From: Paraphysoderma sedebokerense | Lineage: Eukaryota > Blastocladiomycota > Physodermatomycetes > Physodermatales > Physodermataceae | DNA: 64,000 nt | NCBI GenBank assembly: GCA_025602915.1 | Contig: JAHLJZ010000001.1 | Coordinates: forward strand, 806,001 to 870,000 | Direction: 5' to 3' | Shown: positions 27,754 through 39,345 of the stretch, in pieces | Layout: each line of letters begins with the position of its first letter | How positions within the stretch are numbered: the stretch's first letter is position 1 | Position numbers and translations under genes: made by a program | The notes under the pieces: generated by a model | Databases searched by the model: none | Seen by the model: only the letters and a program-made list of their open reading frames with translations | What the model was told of the DNA's origin: nothing

Positions 27754-29095
27754 AGGGGACTCTTTTGCTTGAAAATTGCAGTCCAATGCGACGAATTTAG
27801 TGGCTAACAGTTAGATAATTTTTTTTTGCATGAGTAGATATAATATGCGTTATATCCGAGTTTTTGTCCTTTCATTATGATAAGAGGGACCGCAGTGGAC
27901 AGACCCGACGACCGAATCAACAACCTACCCCGTTGAATTCGTCGTCTGCGCACAAAGGGGGGCGTGGTTGGTCGTGATGTGTGGGGGCTTTCCCTGGGTC
28001 ATGGGTGTAGTTTGTGGGATTTAGGGGCTTTCAACTTTTACTCTTTTGTGTCAGACAAAAGTGGGTGGACTCTATGAAAATGTATACATTGGATACTATT
28101 GTATTATTGTGAATGTGTAGTTATTTAAGAATTTATTTTCCTGTGTTTAATTCTCGTGTGAGAACATGTGTTGAAGAGGGGGCGTAGAACAGGGCAAAGC
28201 GAGATGTGAGATGTGACTTTGTATAATCTGTAGATACGTGAATACAAATTACAATAGCAATCAGTTGCCATTTGTTTTGTGAGTGTTTTGTGACTCGAGC
28301 AACGGCACCGGAGCAGGCAAACAGAGAGCGATAGTTGTGTGTGTTGATTGGTGCCGAGCAACATTATCGCCCCGTGTTTAGATTTGGGAAGCTTATGGCA
28401 GAGGTCAGATGGAGTGTCAAGGGACGAGGGACGTATTGAGAAGAATGCATGAGTGTATTATGCTGGTATTGTCATGATAATAGGTTGTTTGTGATTGTTC
28501 TCGGGTCCCCGCTGGGAACTAGCATGAGACTGCGCAACAATCCATCACAGCACGGCCACACGCTGTCCCCGGGCACTGCTTGGTGCAACAGTTCATCGGT
28601 GAGAAGTCAAATCAGGAAAAAACATTGGGAATGGATGCACTGTTTGATTTCAATTGCAGAGAATCATGTATACAGACATACTGAGAGAGAGAGGAACAGA
28701 GTCGGCAGACGCAGGAGGAGGAACCAGTTGATAGTGAAAGGAACACTTGGTGGCATCTGTGCAGTGAACCGGTGGTGAATATGTCACGTGCTTTGGGCGG
28801 AGAGCTGAGCTGGTTCACCGGGTCAGGGCAGGGGTGTCAGGCGGGCCCGGCGGGAGAGGCAGCAAGGGGGCTTTGGGGGAGCGAGGCAAGTGCCAACAGA
28901 AAGGGAACACCGCTGCCTCCAGCACCACCACCACCACCACCATCACCACCAATTCCCTCTCTCTCTCACCCCATTCCCGTTCCCTCCCTCCCTCACTCTC
29001 AGCAAACACTCCCGTCCTCACCCACCGCCACCACCACCCACCACTCAACTCACACACCCCGACCCCGCGACCAACCCACCACCCCCCTTCATGAA
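27754..29095. other. long upstream region of GSK3, 1342 bp
   Basis: No protein family is recognisable on either strand. The interval has a CACGTG at 28785-28790 and ends in a C-rich, pyrimidine-rich leader. It probably contains the GSK3 promoter and a long 5' UTR. Confidence 0.4.
28921..29090 (+). repeat. low-complexity CCA / C-rich pyrimidine tract
   Basis: A (CCA)n run at about 28924-28950 is followed by CT- and CA-rich sequence almost free of G up to the GSK3 start. It would give an unstructured 5' leader. The open frames across it are compositional artefacts. Confidence 0.7.
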
Positions 29096-31008
29096 ATGAG
29101 CAACAAAACTCAAGCGAGAAATCTAGTTCAAACCTTGATGGAACCCTCCAAAGTTGCTCCTGACTCTACCGTCTCTTCTGCAAAAGGTATTCCTCCCTTT
29201 CCCCTCCCTCTCTTCTGCACCTTGTACTCTGCACCAAAAGACTCGCTCTCCAGTGCGAAGCTGGTATTGACGTTTTGAACTCGTAAAACCTCCTTTTGTG
29301 TCATCACCTGGGATACATCTGTTTTTTTACTTACGCCTTCTCTCCTCCTCTTATCATATACTTTATATATTCATAAATGTCAGTCGATAACACAGATGCC
29401 TCAAAGAAAATTACCACTATAATAGCCACGGACGCTAAAACGGGAGAGAGTCAGGAGTTGTCGTATTATGATGTGAAAGCAATTGGAAACGGGTCGTTTG
29501 GTGTCGTATTTGAAGCCACACTCACAGAAAATAATGAAAGAGTCGCTATCAAGAAAGTTTTGCAAGATAAAAGGTTCAAGGTACATACACAACAGAATAT
29601 TATCTTGACGCTGTTTGCCCCCCCTCTTATGTCGCCTTTGCTAAACTTTAACTGGCGTGCTCCAACCTTTCCCGGTTATTTGCGTCTTTCTACTTTTTCA
29701 ACTATAGAACCGCGAACTACAAATCATGCGAATGGTGGCACATCCAAATATAGTAGTACTGAAGAGTTTCTTCTATTCTAACGGGGAAAAGGTCGGATAC
29801 AACTCTGTTTTACTTTGGTGTGGACATGACTTGTTCGCCTCTACGACTGGATGATTGACTGTACTGTGGGGAAAACAATTTTCTCCCTTTTGACTATAAA
29901 CAGAAAGACGAAGTATATCTTAACCTTGTCCTCGAATTCATCCCCGAAACCATCTACCGAGCTTCCCGGCACTACGGCAAAGCCAAACAAAACATGCCGT
30001 TCCTTTTAATTAAATTGTACATGTACCAACTCTTTCGGTCACTAGCCTACATCCACTCTTTGGGAATATGCCACAGAGATATTAAGCCTCAAAATTTACT
30101 ATTGAATCCCGCAACGGGCATTCTCAAATTGTGTGACTTTGGAAGGTTTGTGTCCCCCGGCCATACCTATCAGACACGTTCCTATCTTGCAGTATTCTCA
30201 TCTAATCTAATTAACGTTTCCTTTTACACTTTCAGTGCTAAAATTCTTATAACCGGAGAACCAAATGTTTCATACATTTGCTCACGGTACTATCGAGCCC
30301 CTGAGTTGATATTTGGCGCTACCAACTATACCACCAACATTGACGTTTGGTCAACGGGTTGTGTGATGGCAGAGCTTATGTTGGGACAACCCTTGTTTCC
30401 AGGAGAAAGTGGGGTTGATCAGCTGGTAGAAATTATCAAAGTTCTTGGCACGCCGACCCGTGAACAGATCAAAGCAATGAACCAAAACTACACAGAACAC
30501 AAATTCCCCCCAATCAAGCCTCATCCATGGAATAAAGTATTTCGACCTCGAACTCCCCCAGAAGCTCTGGACCTCATATCGAAATTACTCGAGTATACTC
30601 CTACGAATCGGTTAACCGCTATCGAAGCCATGTGTCATCCATTCTTCGATGAACTACGCAACCCAGAAACAAAAATGCCAAACGGAAAAGATTTACCCCC
30701 GCTCTTTGATTTCACTCCTCTTGGTACGTTAATATTTTAGTTGTGTTTATTTATCTATCCGTTCTAATGTTCATATATTTTTTTTGTATTTTCGTAATGG
30801 TTTCCCAACAGAGCTGTCGATCAAACCAGAGCTCAATAGACGCCTTATACCTAGTCATGCGGAACCAGAACTTTTATCTCGCGGAATTGATCTAGACAAG
30901 TTTGTTCCCATACATATCCCCAATCCGAATAACTCTTTGCCTGAATCCTCACAACCAACAAACGCAAGTCAGCCGAACCTGAGTGAAGGTTCTTCCGCTC
31001 GACAGTAA
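29096..31008 (+). CDS. GSK3: glycogen synthase kinase 3 (shaggy-type)
   Basis: This is a CMGC-family serine/threonine kinase. Exons are 29096-29186, 29384-29580, 29708-29791, 29904-30145, 30236-30723 and 30812-31008, giving 432 aa. The kinase domain shows [28 protein letters not shown] across a splice, [18 protein letters not shown] across a splice, and [15 protein letters not shown] with the activating tyrosine; the substrate-priming residues of the family are kept. The C-terminus after FDELRNP is short and Ser/Asn-rich. The first exon is inferred from frame and splice sites; an ATG at 29377 lies in frame at the very end of intron 1 and could start a shorter form. The leader upstream is pyrimidine-rich. 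Confidence 0.93.
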
Positions 31009-31852
31009 GCCAAGTTGTGGATATTGGTGTAATATAGAGTTTTTTTTGGATTGAAATGTCGACGGATAATGGTAACTTACTTGTATATGACCGAATTTCT
31101 TAAATGATTGCCATTCCTTCAATTCTTTTATTATTTTTGCTCTTGCCAGAGTGGTTGTTTCCTTTCCTCCTTTTTCATAGCTTTATTCATATTATTATCT
31201 TATAATAATGAATGGATTCTTATACTGTCCGTAGAGATTAACAGAGGGTTCGTTTTTCCGAGGACAGGTAGGGTGTCTGGTATATACCGTGAGGTGACGA
31301 CATATGGGGTATATTATTTGAGTATAGGGGTATCTACGACGGGGTGAAGGTTGGGCAGTGTGTGTTTTTAGAACTGTCAGATAATTCTTCTTGCGAGGTG
31401 TGGATATTTGATTATTTTTTCCTGGTTGGCAAATTGGAACTACTTCGTGTAAAATAGCTTTTTCTTTTCGTTTTCCCTTTCGAGTTATTGTCCATTTTTG
31501 TCTTTACTCCCTTCTCTTGCTTCATAAGCTCTTATTATTGCCATGTGCGGTATATATGGAGATGGCCAGCTGTTTAATATTTTGATGGGGAGTGAATAGA
31601 AAGTGGTCTGCCTAACAACCTGTATGTTGCCGCGTCAGTGGTACATTCCTTGTTCCAAGAGTTAGAGATATTATTGGATGTAAATAGTATCTCAATTCAC
31701 CTCACAATCATTAAGTAAAAGAGAGTTGGATCTTGCATCTGACGCTGTTATGAGTCAATCAGCACGATTGGCAGTCCACTCAGTTTAATTTTGCTTGTTC
31801 CCGTTCATCTGCGCCCGGATCATCATTCGTATCCATACTACAACTATACACC
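31009..31852. other. intergenic, 844 bp
   Basis: AT-rich sequence between GSK3 and the SppA-like gene. No coding pattern or structured RNA is recognised. Confidence 0.4.
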
Positions 31853-34800
31853 ATGTTACGTAGAGCGGTCATGCTAAGGAGACCTCTCTATCTCCTTCGT
31901 CAGGAGACTGCTCAACCATTACATACGACGCCTCCGACCTTTGGACAACGGTTTCGTGAAAGTGTCAAGAAACGAGGTTTTCGGGGGGTCTTGACTGCGG
32001 TGATTGGGGCCTACTTTATCACAAAGTAATATCATAGATAACTTATAGTCATATCTACCATCTGTCTTTCATCCTTGGTTTACCTATGATTGTTTTTATT
32101 TTCTGTTTGAACCTGGACTTTTATTGCGTTGCTGTAAATTAGTTCGATCATTCAATATAGACGACAAGTCATTCATGATCGGATACATGACGATACGATA
32201 TTACATTGGAAAATTAGTCCCGGAAGTGTATGTTGACTTTTCTCATGTTAATCGCACTCCACATACCGTTCATTTAAAATTTCGTTTGTCTATGATTTTT
32301 AATCTTGTGGAAAACCTGGTCCCGGGCCGAAATTCGATTGAATGTCGTGGAATGATAGATTACGGAAGGACCTGCCGATACAGCGCCATTTCAAAGTTTA
32401 GCGAATGTTGGGATGGCAGAACGAGGTGCCAAACCGTTATCGCTTTTACAAATTGTTCGGTATAAATTTCCGTATTCATCTTTTTTGTTCCTCCGTCGAC
32501 ACTAGACAGAAGTGTTCATGGAGTCAATTGAATTTGGTTATGTTTATATTTATTTCTTTTATTATTATTTTTTTAGAGCGTTGGAATTGGCTTCTAAAGA
32601 TGATAGAATCACCGGACTAGTTGCTCGATTTACAGCCGGAGTACCCGGTCCGCCAGCGTCTACACATGCCCTAGGTTTAGCTCAAGCTCAAGAACTTCAC
32701 AATGCAATCGAAGAATTCAAAAAGGCCAAGATTGCTAAATTTGGTCCCGAAAAAGTCAAAGTAGTGGCTTACACTGAAAGTTTTGATAATCAGTTACATT
32801 ATTACCTTGCCACCGCGTTTGATAAAATCTACATGCAACCGACTGGGAGTTTAGGATTAGTAGGGTTATCTACTACGGTTCCTTTTTTTAAATTGTTGTT
32901 GGATAAATTAGGGATCAAGATTCACGCGGAAACGAGAAACGAGTATAAAAGTGTTGCGTCTATGGCGACCGAGACTAAATGGCCGGAAAAACAAAAACAG
33001 AATATGATTGATTTGATGGCGAATTTGAATGATCAGTTTGTGGAAGTGATTGCGAGAGCTAGAACAAGGTTATTACCCGATGAGGAAAACTTGGAACAAC
33101 GCATTCAAAAAGTAATGTTTTCTTTTGTTCTTCTCACTTTTTTGTTTTCAAAGAAAATTGACACTGTCTCTCTTGTCTGTAGGTAAAAGAATTAATGTCC
33201 CTCGGATCTCTAAGCGCCGAAGAGGCCCATCAACATGGCTTAATCGACGGTCGTACCTACCGTCACAATGTCTCTGCTCTAGTCGGTCGAAACCCGGCGA
33301 AAGCGTTACCACATTACCTACGTGTTCGGGAAGCCGAGAGAATGAAAGAAATTAAAAATAAACCTAAAGTGACTGTGGGATTGGTGTACCTCTTGGGTAA
33401 TATTATTCGAACAGGTGGACAGTACAATGCACAAAAGGTAACCAAGGCGATACTGGATGCTGCGATGGATCCTCACGTTGATAGTATTTTATTACGAATC
33501 GGTCCGTTCATATTTGTCTTCTGAATATTTGCTTCTCATGACCTTCCTAACTTCTATTACTTTATAGATAGCGGAGGCGGCGATGTTGTGGCTTCAGATA
33601 CGATTTGGGAAGCTGTTCGTCGAGTCCAGATATTACAAAGGAAACCGGTAATTGTTAGTTTTGCAAATAAATCCGCCTCAGGTGGGTACTACGTATCGAC
33701 ATTTTGTGACGCTATCATTGCCAATCCTGCTACCATCACCGGAAGGTACACTCCCAGTTTCTTCATTTTTTCAGGCTTTAAAACCCCAAACAGAGTTAAT
33801 TAACCTTTCTGAATTTCACAATGTCACAGTATCGGAGTTGCCGCCGTTCGTCCAATTATTACACAAAAATTTTTGGATACACTTAACCTAAGCATCGACG
33901 ATATTCATCTCGGACCGGGTACAAAAATCAATTCACCATTTTACGAAATGACAAAAGATGAATTAAAACGGTACAAGAAACGTATTGATGAGATGTACCA
34001 CGATTTCTTGATTCGAGTTTCAAAAGGTCGTAGGATACCGATGGCCGAATTGGATGAAATCGCTGGAGGAAGGGTTTAGTATCAATTCATATTATATCGA
34101 ACAAGAAGAGTCATAAAATCTTATGTTTCTTCTTTTTTTCTCTTTTGAAAATACAGGTATACACGGGCGAACAAGCAAAAGCTATTAATCTAGTAGACAA
34201 ACTCGGTGGATTAACCGACGCTATTGACATTGCTGCCCAACACGCTTTTACAAGACGAGAACATCTGATGCAAGCTATCAAAGGAATTATGATGGCCCCT
34301 GTGAAACCTGTTGTCGTGAAACTTGAAGAATTAGGTCAACATCATGAAGAAATTCGAGAACATGAGTTACATTCTCGCCCCCATGCTCCATCTAAACTCG
34401 ATGAAATCAAAACCAAAATCGAAAATGAAATCGAAAACGAAAGTGAAAATGAGAATAAAAAAGACGAATCTAAAAATCATGTTATCGGATTGTTACCAGT
34501 CCCAGAAGACTACGAAATCATCGTCAAAGTATTCCCCAAACGTAAATCCTTTTTCGAAATGTTATCAGAAGCTCAATTCATGGAAGACTACAGCGGTAAT
34601 CCTAATCTCCTTACCTCCTTACCTCCTTATTTCTTATCAATTTAATTTCAATTCAATATTCCTAACTCCTTTCGTTTTCGTTAGATATCTTCTGGATGAC
34701 CATCCGCGATCAACTCTTCAAACCAATCACATCCATTTTCGTGTCACAATTCAAACAAGAATTCAAAGAGTTGATTCAATCCGGTGAAATTAAAAATATA

Positions 34801-34872
34801 GTGGCAGAGGCTATGGAAGAAATTAAAATCGAAAATGAAGGGGTGAATGGGGACATTGATATTGTGGTTTAA
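31853..34872 (+). CDS. SPPA: SppA-like S49 serine protease with organellar presequence
   Basis: SppA (protease IV) is a membrane-associated Ser/Lys protease that cleaves peptides and signal peptides. Exons are 31853-32025, 32161-32227, 32359-32459, 32577-33111, 33183-33501, 33568-33745, 33830-34073, 34157-34595 and 34685-34872, giving 747 aa. The N-terminus (MLRRAVMLRRPLYLLRQ) is Arg-rich and free of acidic residues, fitting mitochondrial import, and a hydrophobic segment GVLTAVIGAYFIT follows. Two tandem S49 domains are seen: the general-base lysine in RNEYKSVA lies in the first and the nucleophile serine in NKSASGGYYVS in the second, as in bacterial long SppA. An acidic, Asn-rich insert lies near 34400-34470. 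Exons 2 and 3 were chosen for phase and for ITEGPADTAPFQSLA joining the family N-terminus. Confidence 0.85.
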
Positions 34873-35632
34873 ATGCTTGTATTGTGTATTGTATTGGTTG
34901 ATTTTAGTTTTGTGGTTTTGGTGAGGTGGAGTTAGAGTTTAGGTGCTGGGGATGATGTGGTAGGTTTAGTGGTGTTTGTGTTGCGTGATGTAACATTTTG
35001 AATGTAGTTGTTAGTCATAGGTCATTATTCTTTTGCGGTAAATTTTGCAGTTTTAGGTTATGATTACATTTGTGTATCGATTTTGAGGTGATTGTAACTA
35101 ATAAAAACCCGTCAAACCTGTACCCCAATACTTAAGTACTTGAAGTTGATAGCCCCGAAATTGATAATCAGTTTACCCGCATGACAATGATCACAGTGAG
35201 TGATGTCAATTGAACCAAAATTTTCAATTTGAGCAAGTAGAAACGAGTAGTGATAATATAGAGTAGTATTGGTTACGAGAGCTAGATTATACAAGGACCA
35301 TCAAACATTTATACACACAAAGTAATACCACCCGAAAGGCGGATTACCATAATCATACACGAGTTTTGAAATTTCCATCACGACAAAAAAGAACCAACCA
35401 AAAAAGGACTAAACTATTTGCATGGTTATGCTATTGAGATTATAAGATAGAGTTTAACTGATGAACCAAAATATATACATGGATTGATTTTGTTGTTCGC
35501 GAGATAATGATAAGGTTTAACCATAACGTTTTTTTAATGTTTGTGTGATCGAATGACGGAGAGATTCTTGAGTCTTGTTTTCCTTTCACTTTTTCTTCTA
35601 ATATGATTCTATATGATGTCTATTATTTTTTC
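34873..35632. other. intergenic, convergent 3' ends, 760 bp
   Basis: AT-rich sequence between the SppA-like stop (+) and the PP1-subunit stop (-). No gene is seen. Confidence 0.4.
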
Positions 35633-38112
35633 CTACGACGAATTTTCCGATTTTTTGATAGGGAAGCTGCCATTAACAGGTGATGAGGAAGAGGGTGAAT
35701 TGGAATGAAGAGATGTGAATGACGACGAAGACGTCGGCGAAGAAGAATAGCCGTATGACGGAAATGAGCTTCCGCTGCTGTTACCGTAATAAGAACTGAA
35801 CCCGGCTCCGTAGTGTCCATTCATTTGATAATCGCCATAAGGATTGGCATAGAGAGAAGATGGGCGTATTTTATCGTTCGGTTGTGGTGATTGATAGTGA
35901 GACTGACCTTTCGGTTGAGCTGAGGCTGGATTGTTTTGGGTGGACTTCAACTGATGAGGGCTCGATCGAAGGTGAGCCGAGTAAGAAGTAGGAGACGAAG
36001 GAATAGGAATAGGAATGTGTGGAGATTGTGATCTCGGGGAAGCAAAGAAGATGGACGATGGCGGGGAACAAGACGGGGATGAGGAATTGGATGAAATGCG
36101 ATGTTGTGGAATTTCCATCGATGAGGCCGTAGATGTCTGACAAGATGATGACGGTGACGGTTGAACGTCTAAGATATATTTCGGAAATTGGTATTTTCCC
36201 GCACTTGGTTTCTTGATTGAAGGAAAATTGTATCGAGCAGAGAATGGACTGACATTATGAACTGGAGATGTCTTTAATTGATTTTCGGTCGGACCACTGT
36301 TTGAGCTAGAATTGCCTGCAGAGGTACGACTGCCGCTGCCGACGATACAGTCGTCCATGGCGAAGTCCTGACTATTAGGATCTCTATCAGAACCGTCAAC
36401 TTTAACATCGACATCATCGTCGTCCGCGAGCTGTCTCATTATAGTAGCTTGGTAATTTCTACCTTGATTGTTATCCCAATATGTGGTTCCATTCACGTCA
36501 TAACGTGCACAAAAATCAATCGTAACAGATGAGTCCGGTTTGAGAGTCAATTTGTCGTGAGACTGTATCGTCGAATCCGCTGTAATTTCAATTTCCCATC
36601 CGAATCGATCAATATCTGGAGCTCCCCAACCAGACTGGACTGCTGTATTCAGATAATTTGCCTTCACTTCTTTGTAGGAACGCCATTGATCCGTACTGAA
36701 GCGTACGGTGACAGACTTTTCATATGCAAGATTTCTAACCTGTATCGTTCCCTGAAGGAAAGTAGGGGTCGGTGGAAGGGGAGTGCTAGGAGACGGAATG
36801 GGAGAGGGCAACCTGCGCGGTGAATGAGGAGGTGAGAGAGACGAGTGAGATTGCACAGACTGATCGGCTTCGACAGGAGGGAACGGAAAAGCCGATTCAC
36901 AGGAGGGGGATAGCCGGGCGATGCTTTGGTTGGATAATTTGATATTTTCCACTGCCAATTGTCGGGATTCGGTGAGTCCGGTTCCCAAACCGATAGCCAC
37001 AGGCCAATTTGAGGTGGAGAGGGCGTCTTGGTAGAGAGGTTTAGCTGACTCGTCTGCAGAAACCCAATTCGGAGAATTCACATCTGCTGGCTTGTCATTT
37101 CTTCTAAAGAACCGAACATGACCGAGATGAGAAGGGAAAATGACGGACCGTTTTGATGACGGGGTCAACGAAGGCGACAATTTCAAGGCCGACTTGAGTC
37201 TGCTGAGCTGCGGTCTGGGGAAGTCGGTGACTATGGGTGGTGGAATAGGTTTACTTGTGATTGAAGTATTCACTACTTCTTTCAATGATGGAAGAGTTTG
37301 GGACGAAGGGTCAACATTCAGTAACGACTGTGATTGCGTTGACGTCGTTGAGGGAGGCAAATTATCTAAGATGTCTAAAGGCGAAACCAAACAATGTTAG
37401 ATAAGGAGATGTCTTTCTGAAAGTGTCATCAGGGCAAACTGCAACACAAACCATTGGCATTGGTGTTGGTTTCAATTTCTGACGGTTCATCTGGCTTCTC
37501 ACAGTTGATATTTTCCTTATCTTCCTTTTCGTCGGCCAAAAGTAATAAAGTGTTGTAAGCACCGACCAAGTCATTCTCACTTTTACTTCTTCTATGAGCA
37601 TTTCCGTTTTCCATTCCGTGCTTGTTCGATAAGACGGAGTTGCACGAATTCACATTTGAAGTCAACTCTGGGTTTTTGACCAATGGGACGACACAGGAAT
37701 GGCTTCTTCGACGGGAAGTATTTCCAATTCCATTATTATTGTGAAATTGAGTATGGTTTGGTCCCAAACGAGACGATGCATGTATGGAATTTCCATTCAC
37801 GCCACTGAGGTTTCCCACGTAAGACGCTTGAATCAGCGGGACCATTGTTGTGAAATCTGCCGGAGTATATATCCGTGAGACTCGAGGAGAGAGGGAAAGG
37901 GCAGTGACCAGCTGTGTGAATGAGTTATGGTAGTGTTGCCCATGAAAGTGTTGAGAGGAATGTGAAAAAGAGGGAGAGGCAGGAAGTGAATGCGAAATTG
38001 ATTGGGTAAAGTCGCACGAATATCGCTTTCTGCCTCTGGACGAAGACGAGGGGATGTCCAGAGGAGACGTATGATGGGTGGGCCAAGGGAGGTGTAGAGA
38101 TTCTGTCGACAT
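35633..38112 (-). CDS. CBM21 glycogen-targeting subunit of protein phosphatase 1 (Gac1-like)
   Basis: Gac1/PPP1R3 proteins bring PP1 to glycogen to activate glycogen synthase. Exons are 37452-38112 and 35633-37374, giving 800 aa. The RVxF-type PP1 docking site is in GHVRFFRRN, and the CBM21 domain follows with VRNLAYEKSVTVRFSTDQW, DRFGWEIEI and ARYDVNGTTYWDNNQGRNY. Both the docking site and the carbohydrate-binding module have the order seen in yeast Gac1. The rest is Ser/Pro-rich and probably disordered. GSK3 in the same window acts on the same substrate, glycogen synthase, in known systems; their proximity here is probably chance. The first exon has no domain. Confidence 0.85.
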
Positions 38113-39345
38113 AATGGTGTTTTTTAATGTTGTGGGTGGTAGTAGAGTTTGGTTGAGGACTGGCAACAGGTCACAAGAACGAGCTCAAGCACAGCCAGGC
38201 TATCAGACAGATGGTCACCGAAAGGGGGTGGGGAGTAATTAGAGCGAGAATAATTGTGGGGAGTGGATATGACGCAGACGGGATGTCTGAAGATGCGGGA
38301 TGGTGTGTGTATATATAGTCTAATGGTGGGGCGGACGGAGGAGCGGTGAGCAAGATGACATGGCATGACGGAGACTCATTCAGCAGGCTTACCTTTGATG
38401 CCACTTTGGATGAAGAACGACGACGGTGGCTTTCGCTTTACCTTTTTGTGACGCTCTCGCACGGCATGCACTGTGATGGCCACAGAGGGGACGGGATTGC
38501 TGGGTGTTTATATACAGAGACTTTTTTTATCGGCGGCAGTGGTGGAGGTAATTTTATCGATGAGGCTCCGAGCGATGAGCCGTTATCAGAGCGACAATTC
38601 CTCATATTGTCGACTGTGGCACCGACGTGATTGTTCGCTGTTTGACCACATTACAAGCGTGGGAACGTTTTTTTATTCCTTTCTCCCGCACACACATTCT
38701 CTGCTAAATATATCTTTTCCTATCACACCACATCCGCACAAATTACAGCTTAGACACTGCTTAGACCACCACAGCAAATAGCATTCCCCTCAAATTTTTG
38801 TTTGTTATCTTCGCCATCATACTGCCATAGAAGACAGTGGTGGTGAGTGAGTTCTGGGTAACATGTGCTGAGAGTCTATTGCGGAATTGCGTATCGGACA
38901 ATCATATCTAATCTCGGATCGCGTCATGGAAGTTGGAACACATCATCGTGCTGCCCACCCCTCGAGCCCCTGGGAGGCTTAGACGTCGAGTTGACTCAAG
39001 CTGACTTTGTTGAATAAATTAAATGACCCAATCTGATCCACTCCGTCCCGAGGATGCTGCACAACAGAGCCAATCGGATCTTTGCCTCGTCCCGCTATTT
39101 TGGCAGCGGGCACAGCTTCCCCTAGATAAGCTTCGCTTCTAATTATTTGAAATTGGAGGCGAATCTATTCGCTGTCTTGCATCATCATTGCCTTCGGATA
39201 AACAAATCTAGACTCGACTGTTTTTTGATATCAACTTTTTTCATCGAAATGGATGTTGATTTCAAATGAGTTTTTGCAGTCAACTTGTTTTTCATGCCTG
39301 CCGGCAAATTCACCCCAATTGTCTTGGTAACCCCTCCTGCACCAT
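38113..39345. other. intergenic, 1233 bp
   Basis: This lies upstream of the PP1-subunit gene (-) and downstream of the RING gene (-). A TATATATA at 38310-38317 is about 200 bp upstream of the PP1-subunit ATG and could be its TATA box. Two overlapping plus-strand frames between 38346 and 38781 resemble nothing known. Confidence 0.4.

Noticed and set aside
28772-29095. In-frame upstream extension of GSK3
   Set aside because: The frame is open only because of the CCA and pyrimidine-rich composition, starts with GTG, and reads Pro/Ser low complexity.
32228-32460. Open frame reading through the SppA-like second and third introns
   Set aside because: It does not reach the protease core in frame; the spliced exons give consistent phases and the expected N-terminal family sequence.
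38346-38781. Two overlapping plus-strand frames of about 100 codons
   Set aside because: No family resemblance, mutually exclusive frames, and a position in the likely promoter of the PP1-subunit gene.
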